Assembly (NCBI RefSeq): GCF_003474385.1
Contig: NZ_QUCY01000013.1
Span: forward strand, 1 to 64,000
DNA from: Senegalimassilia sp003474385
Lineage (GTDB): Bacteria; Actinomycetota; Coriobacteriia; Coriobacteriales; Eggerthellaceae
Direction of reading: 5' to 3'
DNA: 64,000 nucleotides
A program made the translations under genes and the position numbers. The notes under the pieces were generated by a model. That model did not search any database. It was not told the DNA's origin and saw only the letters and a program-made list of their open reading frames with translations. Shown piece after piece: positions 25,699 to 34,797 of this stretch (position 1 is the stretch's first letter; each line of letters starts with the position of its first letter).

Positions 25699-27260
25699 TA
25701 CTGCCCGTCCCCCTTCAACAGGTCGTCCAAATGGTCGAGCTCCCTCCTAAAGTCATCGACCACCGCTTGCTCGAGCGCCTTGTACTCCGGCGAATCGAGC
25801 GGCTGATATGCAGCCAGCTTATCGAACAGGTTGTCCGTAGTCACCGGAATGTAGCGCCGCTTGGTGAGGCTGTCCTTATATGCTTCCTCGATGGCCTCAC
25901 GCGCCGCCATGTGCATATCGAAACGCGGCATGCCCTGCGAGAACCTGACCAGCTGATCGCGGTCGACGCCGCGCACGGACGGATGCTCGCGGGCGATCTC
26001 CATCCAGATGTCGGCACGTTCCTTCTCGGTGGGATAATCGATGTCCACCGCCGAGACCGGTCCCAGCAGATCGAAGAAATACGGGTCCACGTCGTTACCG
26101 AGCGCCGAAGTGCACAGCACGAACACATCAGGGTCGTCGGCCGAGGAGCGGATGAGGTTGACCGCCTCGCGCGCGCCGCGCGAAAGCGTGGACATGATCA
26201 GTCCGCCGATATCCTCGGGTTGATCGAAGGCGGGCGCCGCCCACAGGTCGATGTCCTCGATGACGAGCACCGCCGGCTCCTCGAAGGCGTTGCGAGCCTG
26301 GTTGAGCTTGGGCTGGCGGTCAGCCTGGGCCATGACGCACAGCACGGGCATGCCCTGCATGTTCTCCTCCATGCGCATGCGCAGCACCGGAAGCCCCAGC
26401 TCGCCGCAAGTGGCCATCATGAACTGGTTGGCGTCCTCACGTGCTGGGCTGCGGATGAGCAGCGCGTCGCACGCGGGCATGCGATCGAGGCCGTGGCGCA
26501 CGTTGAGCTGGCGAACAAGCTGCTGGAACTCGGGATCCTTCTGCATGCCGAGGCCGAGCGAGCGCACCGAGCGCACCGCCTCGTCAAAGCCCACGAGCTC
26601 TTTATAGGTGAGATGCTCGATGGGAGCGAGCACGGGCTGCGCGGCAGCCGGCGCAGGCGCGGGCTTTCCCGCGGGCGTCTGCGGCTTTTCAGACGGCGCC
26701 GGGCCGGCGGCCACGGGCCGCTCCCCCGCGGCATCCACGCCGGCCGTCGGGGCCACGGCATTTGCAGCCGCGTCGCCTTCGGGCTTGCCGGCGCCTCCGG
26801 GCACGCCCGGAGGCGTGAGGTGTTCCACGCGCAGCATGCGCGGTCCGCCCTCGCCCATCATGTCCTGCGAGATCATGTCGGTCATGTCCTCAAGCTCGTC
26901 GCGAGACAGCCCGAACTCCTCGAGCTTGGCAAGGGCCAGCTCCTGAAGCTGGTCCGCGCAGGCGGCCACCTCGTCGCTGGACAGGTACGGCTCCATGCGC
27001 TCGAACACGTATTCGGCGATGCTGCGCTCCTTCAAGGTGCACGCCAGACGCCATGCGCGCTTCAGGCCGGCAATGGCGGCTTCGGAGGGCACAGCGCCCT
27101 CGGCTGCCTGACCGCGCTCGAACGCCGCCAGGTACAGATGCAGCGCCAGCATAAGGTTCCCCTGCTCAGCAGCCTGTTCAGCGCTGTTCAGGTATCCGGA
27201 AACGGAGCTGGACGGCTCATCGCTTCGGCTGGGCATATCGTTCATGTCGTTATCAAACAT
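25698..27260 (-). CDS. pseudo-AAA+ protein without Walker A
   Basis: A 520-residue protein with an alpha-helical N-terminal half that looks TPR-like (residues 15-130, for example NLMLALHLYLAAFERGQ), a proline- and alanine-rich linker (about 140-210), and an AAA+ like C-terminal half. There ELVGFDEAVRSVRS precedes the position of the P-loop, which reads LLIRSPAREDANQF with no GxxGxGK. The Walker B strand VLVIEDIDLW and sensor VFVLCTSALGNDVDPYFF are kept. So it is probably unable to bind ATP in the usual way. It may be a structural partner or scaffold. Start ATG at 27260 has AGGAGG eight bases upstream. I do not know its function. Confidence 0.65.
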   Translation of the reverse strand: MFDNDMNDMPSRSDEPSSSVSGYLNSAEQAAEQGNLMLALHLYLAAFERGQAAEGAVPSEAAIAGLKRAWRLACTLKERSIAEYVFERMEPYLSSDEVAACADQLQELALAKLEEFGLSRDELEDMTDMISQDMMGEGGPRMLRVEHLTPPGVPGGAGKPEGDAAANAVAPTAGVDAAGERPVAAGPAPSEKPQTPAGKPAPAPAAAQPVLAPIEHLTYKELVGFDEAVRSVRSLGLGMQKDPEFQQLVRQLNVRHGLDRMPACDALLIRSPAREDANQFMMATCGELGLPVLRMRMEENMQGMPVLCVMAQADRQPKLNQARNAFEEPAVLVIEDIDLWAAPAFDQPEDIGGLIMSTLSRGAREAVNLIRSSADDPDVFVLCTSALGNDVDPYFFDLLGPVSAVDIDYPTEKERADIWMEIAREHPSVRGVDRDQLVRFSQGMPRFDMHMAAREAIEEAYKDSLTKRRYIPVTTDNLFDKLAAYQPLDSPEYKALEQAVVDDFRRELDHLDDLLKGDGQ

Positions 27261-27543
27261 CGACCCAACCTCCTTCAAGTGTCAAAATAGCTATAGTTCG
27301 GTATCATTTTACCGGAAGCGGCCACAATGCGGCCGCAAGCCAAGAAATCGAAACAAACCTGTCACCCGGGCAAGCTAAGGCGAGCCTGCCATGTGGGGAC
27401 GCAACGACGGCCCCATCGGCAGAACACGCCGATAGAAGCCGTTTCTCCAGCGCACCGCAAAGCCCCCCGTCGCCCGTAACAACGTGAGCAGCAGACCCCA
27501 CCCAAGCGCTACAGACGATTCCCGGGAACATGCCCGAAAGCGT

Positions 27544-28257
27544 TTACCACTCAAGCACCTGATAGCCGCGTTCGCGGGCGGTGCGCCCAAGCGGGCGGTC
27601 GGGGCATACGGCGAACCCCTGCTTGGCGCCGGCGAGCAGGGCGCGATCGGAGTGATGGTCGCCATAGGACGCTGCCAGCTCCCAGCCGCCTTCGCCCCAC
27701 TTCGCGTTGGCGAAACGGCGCAGCTCGATCATCTTGCGGTCGCCTTCCACCGGCACGCCGTCCACCTCGCAAGCGTACGTGCCGTCATAGTTCACCTTCA
27801 TGCGCGTGGAGATCTGGTAATCGAAGGGCAGGTCCCGCATGGCGCGCTCGATGATGGGCTCGAAGGTGGCCGATACGCATATCACCGTAACGCCCTGCTC
27901 GTGCCACGCATCCATAGCCTGCCTGGCCTGCTCGCGCACATGCGGGGCCACGCATTCGTCATAGAAATCATGAAGGAAGGCGTCCACCTCGGCCTTGGGC
28001 TTGCCGGCGAAGGCGCGGAACACCAGCCCGCGCACCCACGCCTCGTTCTGCGGCAGGCGCAGCTTGTACGCCGCGGCCCACAGCCCGATGCGCAGCAGCA
28101 CCGTGGGGTTGAGCATGTGAAGCTTTGCAAGATGCTTCACCAGCATGACGGGCGAGTTGCCGTCAAGCGAAGTGCCGTCGAAATCGAACGCGGCAAGCCG
28201 CACCGGGCCCTCCCCGTTGCGGCTTGCCGTCTGCATTGCCTCTGATTGTGCGGTCAT
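27544..28257 (-). CDS. HAD-IB family phosphatase, SerB-like
   Basis: A 237-residue hydrolase of the HAD superfamily, subfamily IB, whose members remove phosphate from phosphoserine or other small phosphates. Motif I is AAFDFDGTSLDGNSPV near residue 22 (nucleophile Asp followed by DxD and T), motif II is ICVSATFEPIIE near 125, motif III is K near 180 (GDRKMIELRRF) and motif IV is ASYGDHHSDRALLAGA near 205. The start ATG at 28257 follows GAAGG; an ATG further upstream exists. It sits between the ABC exporter operon and the pseudo-AAA gene with gaps of 50 and 280 bases. Substrate is not decided. Confidence 0.82.
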   Translation of the reverse strand: MTAQSEAMQTASRNGEGPVRLAAFDFDGTSLDGNSPVMLVKHLAKLHMLNPTVLLRIGLWAAAYKLRLPQNEAWVRGLVFRAFAGKPKAEVDAFLHDFYDECVAPHVREQARQAMDAWHEQGVTVICVSATFEPIIERAMRDLPFDYQISTRMKVNYDGTYACEVDGVPVEGDRKMIELRRFANAKWGEGGWELAASYGDHHSDRALLAGAKQGFAVCPDRPLGRTARERGYQVLEW

Positions 28258-28308
28258 GTGCGCGCGCCTTCGTCCCAAGCCGAGCCGAGCCGCGCGCCCC
28301 TCTGCACG

Positions 28309-30174
28309 CTACTCGTCTTCGACGTCGTCCTCCTCGAACTGAGAATTATACAGTTCAGCGTACACGCCGCCAAGGGAAAGAAGCTCCTCGTGCGTGCCCT
28401 GCTCAACGATGTCGCCATGCTGTAACACGCAGATAAGGTCGGCGTTTTTGATGGTGGACAGCCGATGCGCGATCACGAACGATGTGCGACCCTCCATCAG
28501 GTTGTCCATGGCCTTCTGGATGCGCTCCTCGGTGCGCGTGTCAACGCTTGAGGTGGCCTCATCCAAGATGAGCATACGCCTGTCGGCCAAGATGGCGCGG
28601 GCGATGGTGAGCAGCTGGCGCTGACCTGCGCTGATGTTGCTGGCGTCCTCGTTGATCACCGTGTCGTAGCCATGCGGCAACGTGGTGATGAAATGGTGCA
28701 CGTACGCCGCACGCGCCGCTGCCTCCACCTCGGCGTCGGTGGCGTCGAGCTTGCCGTAGGCGATATTATCGCGCACCGTGCCGTTGAACAGCCACGTGTC
28801 CTGCAGCACCATGCCGAACTGGTTGCGCACGTCGGTGCGCGAGAACTCGCGGATGTCGGTGCCGCCCAGGCGGATGGCGCCCGCGTCAACATCGTAGAAG
28901 CGCATGAGCAGCTTGACCATGGTGGTCTTGCCCGCGCCGGTGGGGCCCACCAGCGCCACGGTCTGACCCTGGCGCACCTTAGCGGAGAAGTCGCCGATGA
29001 CGGGCTTATCGGGATCGTAGCCGAAGCGCACGTGATCGAACTCCACGTCGCAATCCACGTCGGCGGCCTTGGCCGTGGGCTTCTCCGCCTCAAGCTCGGG
29101 CTCCTCCAGGAAGGCGAAGATGCGCTCGGCGGCCGCGGCCATCTGCTGCAGCACGTTGCCCACTTGCGAAAGCTGCGTGATGGGCTGCGTGAAGTTCTTC
29201 ACGTACTGGATGAACGCCTGAATGTCGCCGACGGTGATGACGCCCTGCACGGCCAGCACGCTGCCGGCCAACGCCACGCCCACATAGCCCAGGTTGCCCA
29301 CGAAGTTCATGATGGGCTGCATCAAGCCCGACAGGAACTGCGATTTCCAAGCGCTTTCATAGAGTTTCGCATTGGTCTTACCGAACGTCTCGGCCACCGC
29401 CTGCTCGCGATTGAACGCGCGCACGATGGCATGGCCGGAAAACGTCTCCTCAACCTGGCCGTTGATGGCGCCGAGCATGGCCTGCTGTGCCCTGAAGTGC
29501 TTCTGCGATGCCTTCACAACGGTGAAGATGAGCACCAAGGACACAGGCAGGATGAGCATGGTGATGCCCGTGAGCAGCGGGTTGATGGTCAGCATCATGA
29601 TCACCACGCCAACGATGGTGGTGGCCGAGGTGATGAGCTGTGTCACGCCCTGGTTCAGGCTTTGGCCGAGCGTGTCCACGTCGTTGGTGATGCGCGAGAG
29701 CGTGTCGCCGGTTGAGTTGCGCTCGAAGTACCCCACGGGCATGCGGTCGATCTTCTCGGCGATGGCGCGGCGCAGCCCGTAGCAGGTGCGCTGCGAGACG
29801 CTCGTCATCATCCAGCCTTGCACGAAGCTGCACACCGCGCTGACCAGGTACAGCACCAGCGTCGCCGCGATGATGCCGGCGATGGCGTCGAAATCGATGC
29901 CGCCGGTGCCGCCCACCTTCGCCACCAAGCCCTCGAACAGCTCCGTGGTGGCCTGCGAGAGCACCTTCGGGCCCACGATGTTGAACGCCGCCGACCCGAT
30001 GGCGAAGATGATGGCGAGCACGAGCGCCGCCTTGAACTGGCCCATGAAACGCACCAGCTTGCCGATGGAGCCCTTGAAGTCCTTGGCCTTCTCACCGGGC
30101 ATCATGCGCGCGCCCGGCCCGTGCGGCCGGCGGCGCTGCGTGACCTTCTTCAGATCCTCGTTGTTCGCGCTCAT
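28309..30174 (-). CDS. ABC exporter half with the canonical catalytic site
   Basis: Half-transporter of 621 residues: six membrane spans (about residues 40-330) and a nucleotide-binding domain. Walker A is VGPTGAGKTTMVK near 395, the signature is ISAGQRQLLTIARA (altered from LSGGQ), and Walker B is MLILDEATSSVD with the catalytic glutamate. It overlaps the upstream half by the ATGA at 30171-30174, so the two are translated together. Together they fit heterodimeric multidrug exporters (BmrCD, LmrCD, TM287/288 type) in which one subunit keeps Glu and the other lost it. A MarR gene leads the operon, so drug-linked expression is likely, but the substrate is inferred. Confidence 0.92.
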   Translation of the reverse strand: MSANNEDLKKVTQRRRPHGPGARMMPGEKAKDFKGSIGKLVRFMGQFKAALVLAIIFAIGSAAFNIVGPKVLSQATTELFEGLVAKVGGTGGIDFDAIAGIIAATLVLYLVSAVCSFVQGWMMTSVSQRTCYGLRRAIAEKIDRMPVGYFERNSTGDTLSRITNDVDTLGQSLNQGVTQLITSATTIVGVVIMMLTINPLLTGITMLILPVSLVLIFTVVKASQKHFRAQQAMLGAINGQVEETFSGHAIVRAFNREQAVAETFGKTNAKLYESAWKSQFLSGLMQPIMNFVGNLGYVGVALAGSVLAVQGVITVGDIQAFIQYVKNFTQPITQLSQVGNVLQQMAAAAERIFAFLEEPELEAEKPTAKAADVDCDVEFDHVRFGYDPDKPVIGDFSAKVRQGQTVALVGPTGAGKTTMVKLLMRFYDVDAGAIRLGGTDIREFSRTDVRNQFGMVLQDTWLFNGTVRDNIAYGKLDATDAEVEAAARAAYVHHFITTLPHGYDTVINEDASNISAGQRQLLTIARAILADRRMLILDEATSSVDTRTEERIQKAMDNLMEGRTSFVIAHRLSTIKNADLICVLQHGDIVEQGTHEELLSLGGVYAELYNSQFEEDDVEDE

Positions 30175-32336
30175 CTCGCATCACCTCCTTTCAGCTCATC
30201 TTCCGATAGCTGCGACATGGCGATCTCGCGATACTCCTGGCAGCTTTCCATCAGCTGCTCGTGCGTGCCCGCCCCCACGACGCGACCGTCATCGAGCACC
30301 ACGATCTGGTCGGCGTTGAGCACCGTGGAGATGCGCTGCGCCACGATGACCACGGTCTTCCCGCCCAAACGGCTGGAAAGCTCATGACGAAGCGCGGCGT
30401 CGGTCTTGTAGTCGAGCGCGCTGAAGCTGTCATCGAACAGGTACGCGCGCGCATCGGTGGCAAGCGCGCGGGCTATGGCCAGACGCTGGCGCTGACCGCC
30501 CGAGACGTTCGTGCCGCCCTGGGAGATGGGGGTTGCCAGCCCCTCGGGACGCTCGGCGATGAACTCGCTCGCCTGCGCCACATCGGCGGCCGCGCGGATG
30601 CGGTCCTCATCGGCATCGTCGACGCCGTAGCCCACGTTGGAGGCGATGGTGCCGCTGAACAAAAAAGCCGCCTGGGGCACATAGCCCAACTGAGCGCGAA
30701 GGGCATGCTGGCTGACATCGCGCACGTCGACGCCATCGACGGTGATGCGGCCCGACGTGACGTCATGGAAGCGCTCCGCCAGCTTGAGCACCGTGGACTT
30801 GCCGCTGCCCGTGGAGCCGATGATGGCCGTGGTCTTGCCCGGCTCGCACGTGAAGCTGACATCCTCGAGCACGCACTCGGCGCCGTCGGAGTACCTGAAG
30901 CTCACGTTCTCGAAGGCGATGCGCGCGCCCGGCAGCCCGTTAGCGCCGAGCAGCGCGTCCTTAGCCTTGCCAGGGTCGGGGTCGGCAATGGAGGGCTTGC
31001 ATTCGAGCACCTCATCGATGCGCTGAGCGGCCACATCGGCGCGCGGCAGCATGATGGAGAGCATGCCGATCATAAGGAAGCCCATGATGATGACCATGGA
31101 GTAGGTGATGAACGCGATGAGGTCGCCGGTTTGCAGATTGCCTGCATCGATGGCGTGGCCACCGAACCAGATAATGCCCACCGACACCAGGTTCATGATG
31201 AGCATCATGAGCGGCATCATGAAGGTCATCACGCGATTAGTGAACAGCTGCGTCTTCATCAGGCGCGTGTTCGCCTCATCGAAGCGCGCCTCCTCGTGCT
31301 GCTCGCGGCCGAACGCGCGGATGACCGGCAGGCCCGTGAGCAGCTCGCGCGACACCAGGTTCACCCGGTCGATGAGCTTCTGCATGATCTTGAACTTCGG
31401 CATGGCCACCTTCATGAGCACGCCCATAATCACCGCGATGGCGGCAACCGCCGCGATGATGATCCAGCCCATGGACAGGTCGGTGCGCGCGATCATGATG
31501 ATGCCGCCGATAGCCAGGATAGGCGCGTAGAGCACCATGCGCAGCAGCATGACGGTGACCATCTGCACGAGCTGCACGTCGTTGGTCCCGCGCGTGATCA
31601 GCGATGCGGCGCTGAACGACTGGATCTCGGCATCGGAGAAGCCGACCACCTGGTTGAACAGGCGTTCGCGCAGGCTGCGTCCCACCTTGGCCGCCGTGCG
31701 CGACGCCAAAAAGCCCACCATGACGGCGATGACCATGCCGAGCGCAGCAAGGCCGAGCATCTTCGCGCCGGTTGCCGCCAAATAGTCCATCTGCATGGCG
31801 TCAAGGTCGTAGCCCAACTGCTCATACTCGGCACGAGCGGCGGCCAAACCCTGCTGCGCGATAAGGGTATCGGCCATATCGCCCATAGATCCGCGCGCGC
31901 GGTCGAGCATGGCCTGGATGTCGTCTTTGCCGATCATGCCCTGGTCGTACGCGGCTTTCACCTGGTCAAGATCCAGCTCGGCGATTTGGTCGGCATAGCA
32001 GGTCACCGTCATGGGAAGCGCCATGGCGTCGTCGAGCGCGGCGCGATCACGCTTGCCGGATTCCGTCAGCGAATACGTGCCGTCTTCGTTTTGCGCATAA
32101 GCGTCGGCGAACATCTGCTCATCGGATTCGGGAAGCATCATGGCCACCAGGTCATGGGTGCGCCCGGTAAGCTGCTCGGCGGCCACGTCCTGCACGCCCT
32201 GCTGCTGGATACCCGTATCGACGATGTCGGAGGTGTAGTTGGGCAAGGCCAGGTCGCACGCAGCCTGCACACACAGCAGCACCACGATGAGCAGCACCAC
32301 CAGCTTGTGCTGGGCAAGGTTCTTGATTATGCGCAT
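30171..32336 (-). CDS. ABC exporter half with degenerate catalytic site and large outer loop
   Basis: Half-transporter of 721 residues, about 100 longer than usual. The extra length is in the first outside loop between spans 1 and 2 (about residues 40-180, from NYTSDIVDTGIQQQG to TGAKMLGL), a charged and helical segment. Walker A is IIGSTGSGKSTVLK near 495, the signature VSGGQRQRLAIARAL is intact, and Walker B reads AYLFDDSFSALD with Asp instead of the catalytic Glu, the mark of a degenerate site in a heterodimer. The gene overlaps the end of marR by ten bases. The partner is the next gene. The role of the outer domain is unknown. Confidence 0.9.
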   Translation of the reverse strand: MRIIKNLAQHKLVVLLIVVLLCVQAACDLALPNYTSDIVDTGIQQQGVQDVAAEQLTGRTHDLVAMMLPESDEQMFADAYAQNEDGTYSLTESGKRDRAALDDAMALPMTVTCYADQIAELDLDQVKAAYDQGMIGKDDIQAMLDRARGSMGDMADTLIAQQGLAAARAEYEQLGYDLDAMQMDYLAATGAKMLGLAALGMVIAVMVGFLASRTAAKVGRSLRERLFNQVVGFSDAEIQSFSAASLITRGTNDVQLVQMVTVMLLRMVLYAPILAIGGIIMIARTDLSMGWIIIAAVAAIAVIMGVLMKVAMPKFKIMQKLIDRVNLVSRELLTGLPVIRAFGREQHEEARFDEANTRLMKTQLFTNRVMTFMMPLMMLIMNLVSVGIIWFGGHAIDAGNLQTGDLIAFITYSMVIIMGFLMIGMLSIMLPRADVAAQRIDEVLECKPSIADPDPGKAKDALLGANGLPGARIAFENVSFRYSDGAECVLEDVSFTCEPGKTTAIIGSTGSGKSTVLKLAERFHDVTSGRITVDGVDVRDVSQHALRAQLGYVPQAAFLFSGTIASNVGYGVDDADEDRIRAAADVAQASEFIAERPEGLATPISQGGTNVSGGQRQRLAIARALATDARAYLFDDSFSALDYKTDAALRHELSSRLGGKTVVIVAQRISTVLNADQIVVLDDGRVVGAGTHEQLMESCQEYREIAMSQLSEDELKGGDAR

Positions 32337-32974
32337 GGGTGCCCGCCTTCCGCGGAAGCGGTTTGCGAAGAGACGTCAGCAGCAGAAAAGGCAGCACCCG
32401 CGTCCATAGCCGTGCCTACCGCGTGGGATGAGGCCGCACCCGCTTGACCGGCGTCTGCAGTGGAAGCGGGGCTTGCACCAGCGCTCGCTACCGGGCAGCC
32501 GGCTTGCGCGCAGCCGTTCTGCTGCGCCCGCACCGCCTTGCAAGCGGGGAGATCAACCAGACGCTCCACGATGCGAACGAGATGCTCGGCATCTTCGGGA
32601 CCGAGATAGGTGAGCACCTCGTCGATCATCTGCTCATGCAGCTCGCGACCGCGTGCGCTGAAGGCACGGCCGTCCTCGGTAAGATGCACCGTGACCGCAC
32701 GGCTATCGCCCTTGTCGCGTTGACGCGTGATAAGGCCCTTCTCCTCAAGCGATTTCAAGGTCTGGGACACGGCGCTCGGAGTTGCCTGCCCGCACTTGGC
32801 GATGTCGCCGGATCGAACCTTCCTCCCCTCGCCCTCAAGGCGGGAAACCGCCATGATCGCGTACATCTCCGCCGGCGTGATGCCTTTGGGCGTCGGCGGC
32901 TCTTGACGTTGCTTTCGCATTCGAGCTGCGGCATTGAACAAACGGCGGCGCAATCCAGCTGCGGTATCGTCCAC
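32327..32974 (-). CDS. MarR-family regulator
   Basis: Winged-helix repressor of 215 residues, longer than most MarR proteins because of an alanine-, serine- and glycine-rich tail after residue 155. Seen: ITPAEMYAIMAVSRLEGEGR, recognition part CGQATPSAVSQTLKSLEEKGLITRQRDKGDSRAVTVHLTEDG (about residues 60-100). The start is GTG at 32974 with AAAGGAG six bases upstream. The tandem GTTTAG palindromes just upstream are likely its operator. It is the first gene of the exporter operon and overlaps the next gene by ten bases, so it probably represses its own operon. The inducing compound is unknown. Confidence 0.9.
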   Translation of the reverse strand: MDDTAAGLRRRLFNAAARMRKQRQEPPTPKGITPAEMYAIMAVSRLEGEGRKVRSGDIAKCGQATPSAVSQTLKSLEEKGLITRQRDKGDSRAVTVHLTEDGRAFSARGRELHEQMIDEVLTYLGPEDAEHLVRIVERLVDLPACKAVRAQQNGCAQAGCPVASAGASPASTADAGQAGAASSHAVGTAMDAGAAFSAADVSSQTASAEGGHPCA

Positions 32975-32999
32975 GCGAATCTCCTTTCGATACTGAATT

Positions 33000-33029
33000 G
33001 TTTAGCTGCTTAATGTTTAGCCCCTAAAC
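33000..33029 (-). promoter_or_regulatory. tandem palindromes, probable MarR operator
   Basis: Two adjacent 15-base units with the form GTTTAG-N3-CTaaac: GTTTAG-CTG-CTTAAT at 33000-33014 (two mismatches) and GTTTAG-CCC-CTAAAC at 33015-33029 (perfect). They lie 26 bases before the marR start codon, where the promoter should be. This is the usual place and shape for self-repression by a dimeric MarR protein. Confidence 0.55.
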
Positions 33030-33312
33030 CATAGCACGAGCCAAGGAGTTTCAATCGAAACATCGAAAGTATGTTGGAAAGTCCATATACCGTATCCGCC
33101 AAACTACCGGAAACGCAGACGCCTGGGGAAGCGAAGGAAAGCAACAAGGCGAGAGTTCGATTCATGGGGGCGAACAAAAGCGATGCGCCTGTCGTCTGAC
33201 GGGTTCCCGCCCCTATTGATACTCGGTGGTCAAGGCAAGCAACGTGACCATCGGCCGCATACCCTCACCTTGGTTAATGTTCAACGGCTACAGCGAACAA
33301 ACCCGAAAATAT
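33030..33312. other. gene-poor gap upstream of marR
   Basis: About 280 bases between the marR promoter region and the tRNA terminator. No open frame with a ribosome site, no RNA gene and no repeat that I can support. Confidence 0.4.
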
Positions 33313-33341
33313 GAAAAAGCCCAGCCAAATGGCTGGGCTTG
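33313..33341 (-). terminator. terminator of the tRNA-Asp array
   Basis: AAGCCCAGCC / GGCTGGGCTT stem of 10 bp with a 4-base loop (33317-33340), running on the minus strand into TTTTTCAT. It is 10 bases past the end of the last tRNA. Confidence 0.9.
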
Positions 33342-33350
33342 AACAATCGA

Positions 33351-33427
33351 TGGCGGGATGTACGAGACTTGAACTCGCGACCTCCGACGTGACAGGCCGG
33401 CGGTCTAACCAACTGAGCTAACACCCC
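33351..33427 (-). tRNA. tRNA-Asp(GTC), copy 1, D-stem mismatch
   Basis: 77 bases with encoded CCA, discriminator G73 and anticodon loop CTGTCAC (anticodon GTC). The acceptor stem GGGGTGT / ACATCCC pairs with one G-T. The D stem reads GCTC against GACC, leaving a C11-C24 mismatch. The T loop TTCAAGT is normal. It is the last transcribed copy of four. Confidence 0.85.
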
Positions 33428-33453
33428 GCTGGTGCCTGGGCTGCTGAAAAAGA

Positions 33454-33530
33454 TGGCGGGATGTACGAGACTTGCACTCGCGACCTCCGACGTGACAGGC
33501 CGGCGGTCTAACCAACTGAGCTAACACCCC
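33454..33530 (-). tRNA. tRNA-Asp(GTC), copy 2, D-stem and T-loop defects
   Basis: Same anticodon and acceptor as copy 1, with both changes: the C11-C24 mismatch in the D stem, and G instead of T at position 55 (T loop TGCAAGT), a site that is nearly always pseudouridine. Probably poorly folded or non-functional. Confidence 0.75.
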
Positions 33531-33556
33531 GCTGGTGCCTGGGCTGCTGAAAAAGA

Positions 33557-33633
<77 letters not shown>

Positions 33634-33659
33634 ACTGGTGCATGTGCTGCTGAAAAAGA

Positions 33660-33736
<77 letters not shown>

Positions 33737-33754
33737 GTTCAGCTGCGAGAAAGT

Positions 33755-33783
33755 ACAATACAGCAGTTAACGATTCGATGCAA
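33755..33783 (-). promoter_or_regulatory. promoter of the tRNA-Asp array
   Basis: On the minus strand TTGCAT (33778-33783) and TATTGT (33755-33760) lie 17 bases apart, and the -10 box ends about 19 bases before the first tRNA. Good position and spacing for a sigma-70 type promoter. Confidence 0.65.
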
Positions 33784-34085
33784 GTACTATTTTCAAAAAA
33801 TTGGCGGTCCGGCGGTTTTCCACTCGTAACGACACATTGCGACAGATTCTGGCCCGCGTGGGGAAGCCGAACTCAAGCCGAAAATCGAACAGTCTTCCAG
33901 AGCCCACCCTAGCGGCAGCCATCCTAACGCCGTCGAACAGCCTCCCGGCGACTGCCCTAGCATCGGCCGCCCTAGCATCGACGCCGTGCCCGACCCCGAT
34001 CATGGCAATACGCGCAAGAGCGCCTCCCATCCCGCAATGCACAAGAAATGGGAGGCGACTCAAGGGCGTTCGTCGTTTATTCAGC
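33784..34085. other. gap between tRNA promoter and radical SAM operon end
   Basis: About 300 bases. A short direct repeat CGCCCTAGCATCG occurs twice near 33950-33980. Open frames exist on both strands but have no ribosome site or recognisable product. Nothing else seen. Confidence 0.4.
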
Positions 34086-34796
34086 CTATTTCGCCCGCTG
34101 ATCGATGCGCGTCATGGACAGCACGCGCAGCGGCTGGTCATCGGCGGGCGGCTCGATGGACTGCGTCCAAGCGTTGTCCACCAGAAACGCCAGCGGAACC
34201 TCCTGCTCCTGGCCATCGGGTGCGTTAGCCTGATCAAGGCATGCGGCCAGCAGCTTGTCGGGGCGAAGGCTGCCCATAGGCTTCTGTTCTAAGGTGAACG
34301 TCAGCGACGCCCCCTCGAGGAGCATCTCCCCCACCAGGAAATCGGCCACATCGAGCACTTTCTCCTTCTTCTTGCGGATGATATGCACCTGCTCGGGCAC
34401 CGGCAGCTGCGCCGGCGCGGCCGACAGCAGCGCACGATACGTGCTCAGCGGGAACGCCGCCGAAGCCGCAGGCGCCTTCGGCTCGATGTAAACGCATTCC
34501 TTCACCATAAGGTCGGGGACGCTCTCCTTCTGCAGGGCGAGCAGGGCCTCCTCGGGACGCACATAGCGCAGAAGTTGCAGGTCGACCATCTCGTGCGTAC
34601 CGCCCACGCCCACGGGCAGCGCGGCGCCGAACGCGATCTTCATGTGCGGGCTGAAGCCCTGCGACACGGCGAAGGGAAGCTGGGCGCGACGTACGGCGCG
34701 CTCGATGGCGCGCGCCACCTCAAGGTGCGACAGCAACGCCAGGCGACCCTGCTTGGCGAACGTGATGCGCATGCGGAACGTCTGCTGCTCGGCCAT
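34086..34796 (-). CDS. TIGR03936-family radical SAM-associated protein (DUF2344)
   Basis: A 236-residue protein in the DUF2344/TIGR03936 family. It starts MAEQQTFRMRITFAKQGRLALLSHLEVARAIERA and contains ISQGFSPHMKIAFGAALPVGVGG-like PFAVSQGFSPHMKIAFG and GTHEMVDLQL, the family signature. It lies one base after the stop of the radical SAM gene at 34798, and the two genes are paired, or even fused, in many bacteria. The family has no cysteine triad of its own and its chemistry is not known. A tRNA- or ribosome-linked role has been suggested for relatives but I cannot show it here. Confidence 0.85.
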   Translation of the reverse strand: MAEQQTFRMRITFAKQGRLALLSHLEVARAIERAVRRAQLPFAVSQGFSPHMKIAFGAALPVGVGGTHEMVDLQLLRYVRPEEALLALQKESVPDLMVKECVYIEPKAPAASAAFPLSTYRALLSAAPAQLPVPEQVHIIRKKKEKVLDVADFLVGEMLLEGASLTFTLEQKPMGSLRPDKLLAACLDQANAPDGQEQEVPLAFLVDNAWTQSIEPPADDQPLRVLSMTRIDQRAK

Positions 34797-34797
34797 G

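Noticed and set aside
33767..34063. 98-codon minus-strand frame between the tRNA promoter and the radical SAM genes
   Set aside because: No ribosome site and no motif; it overlaps the tRNA promoter.
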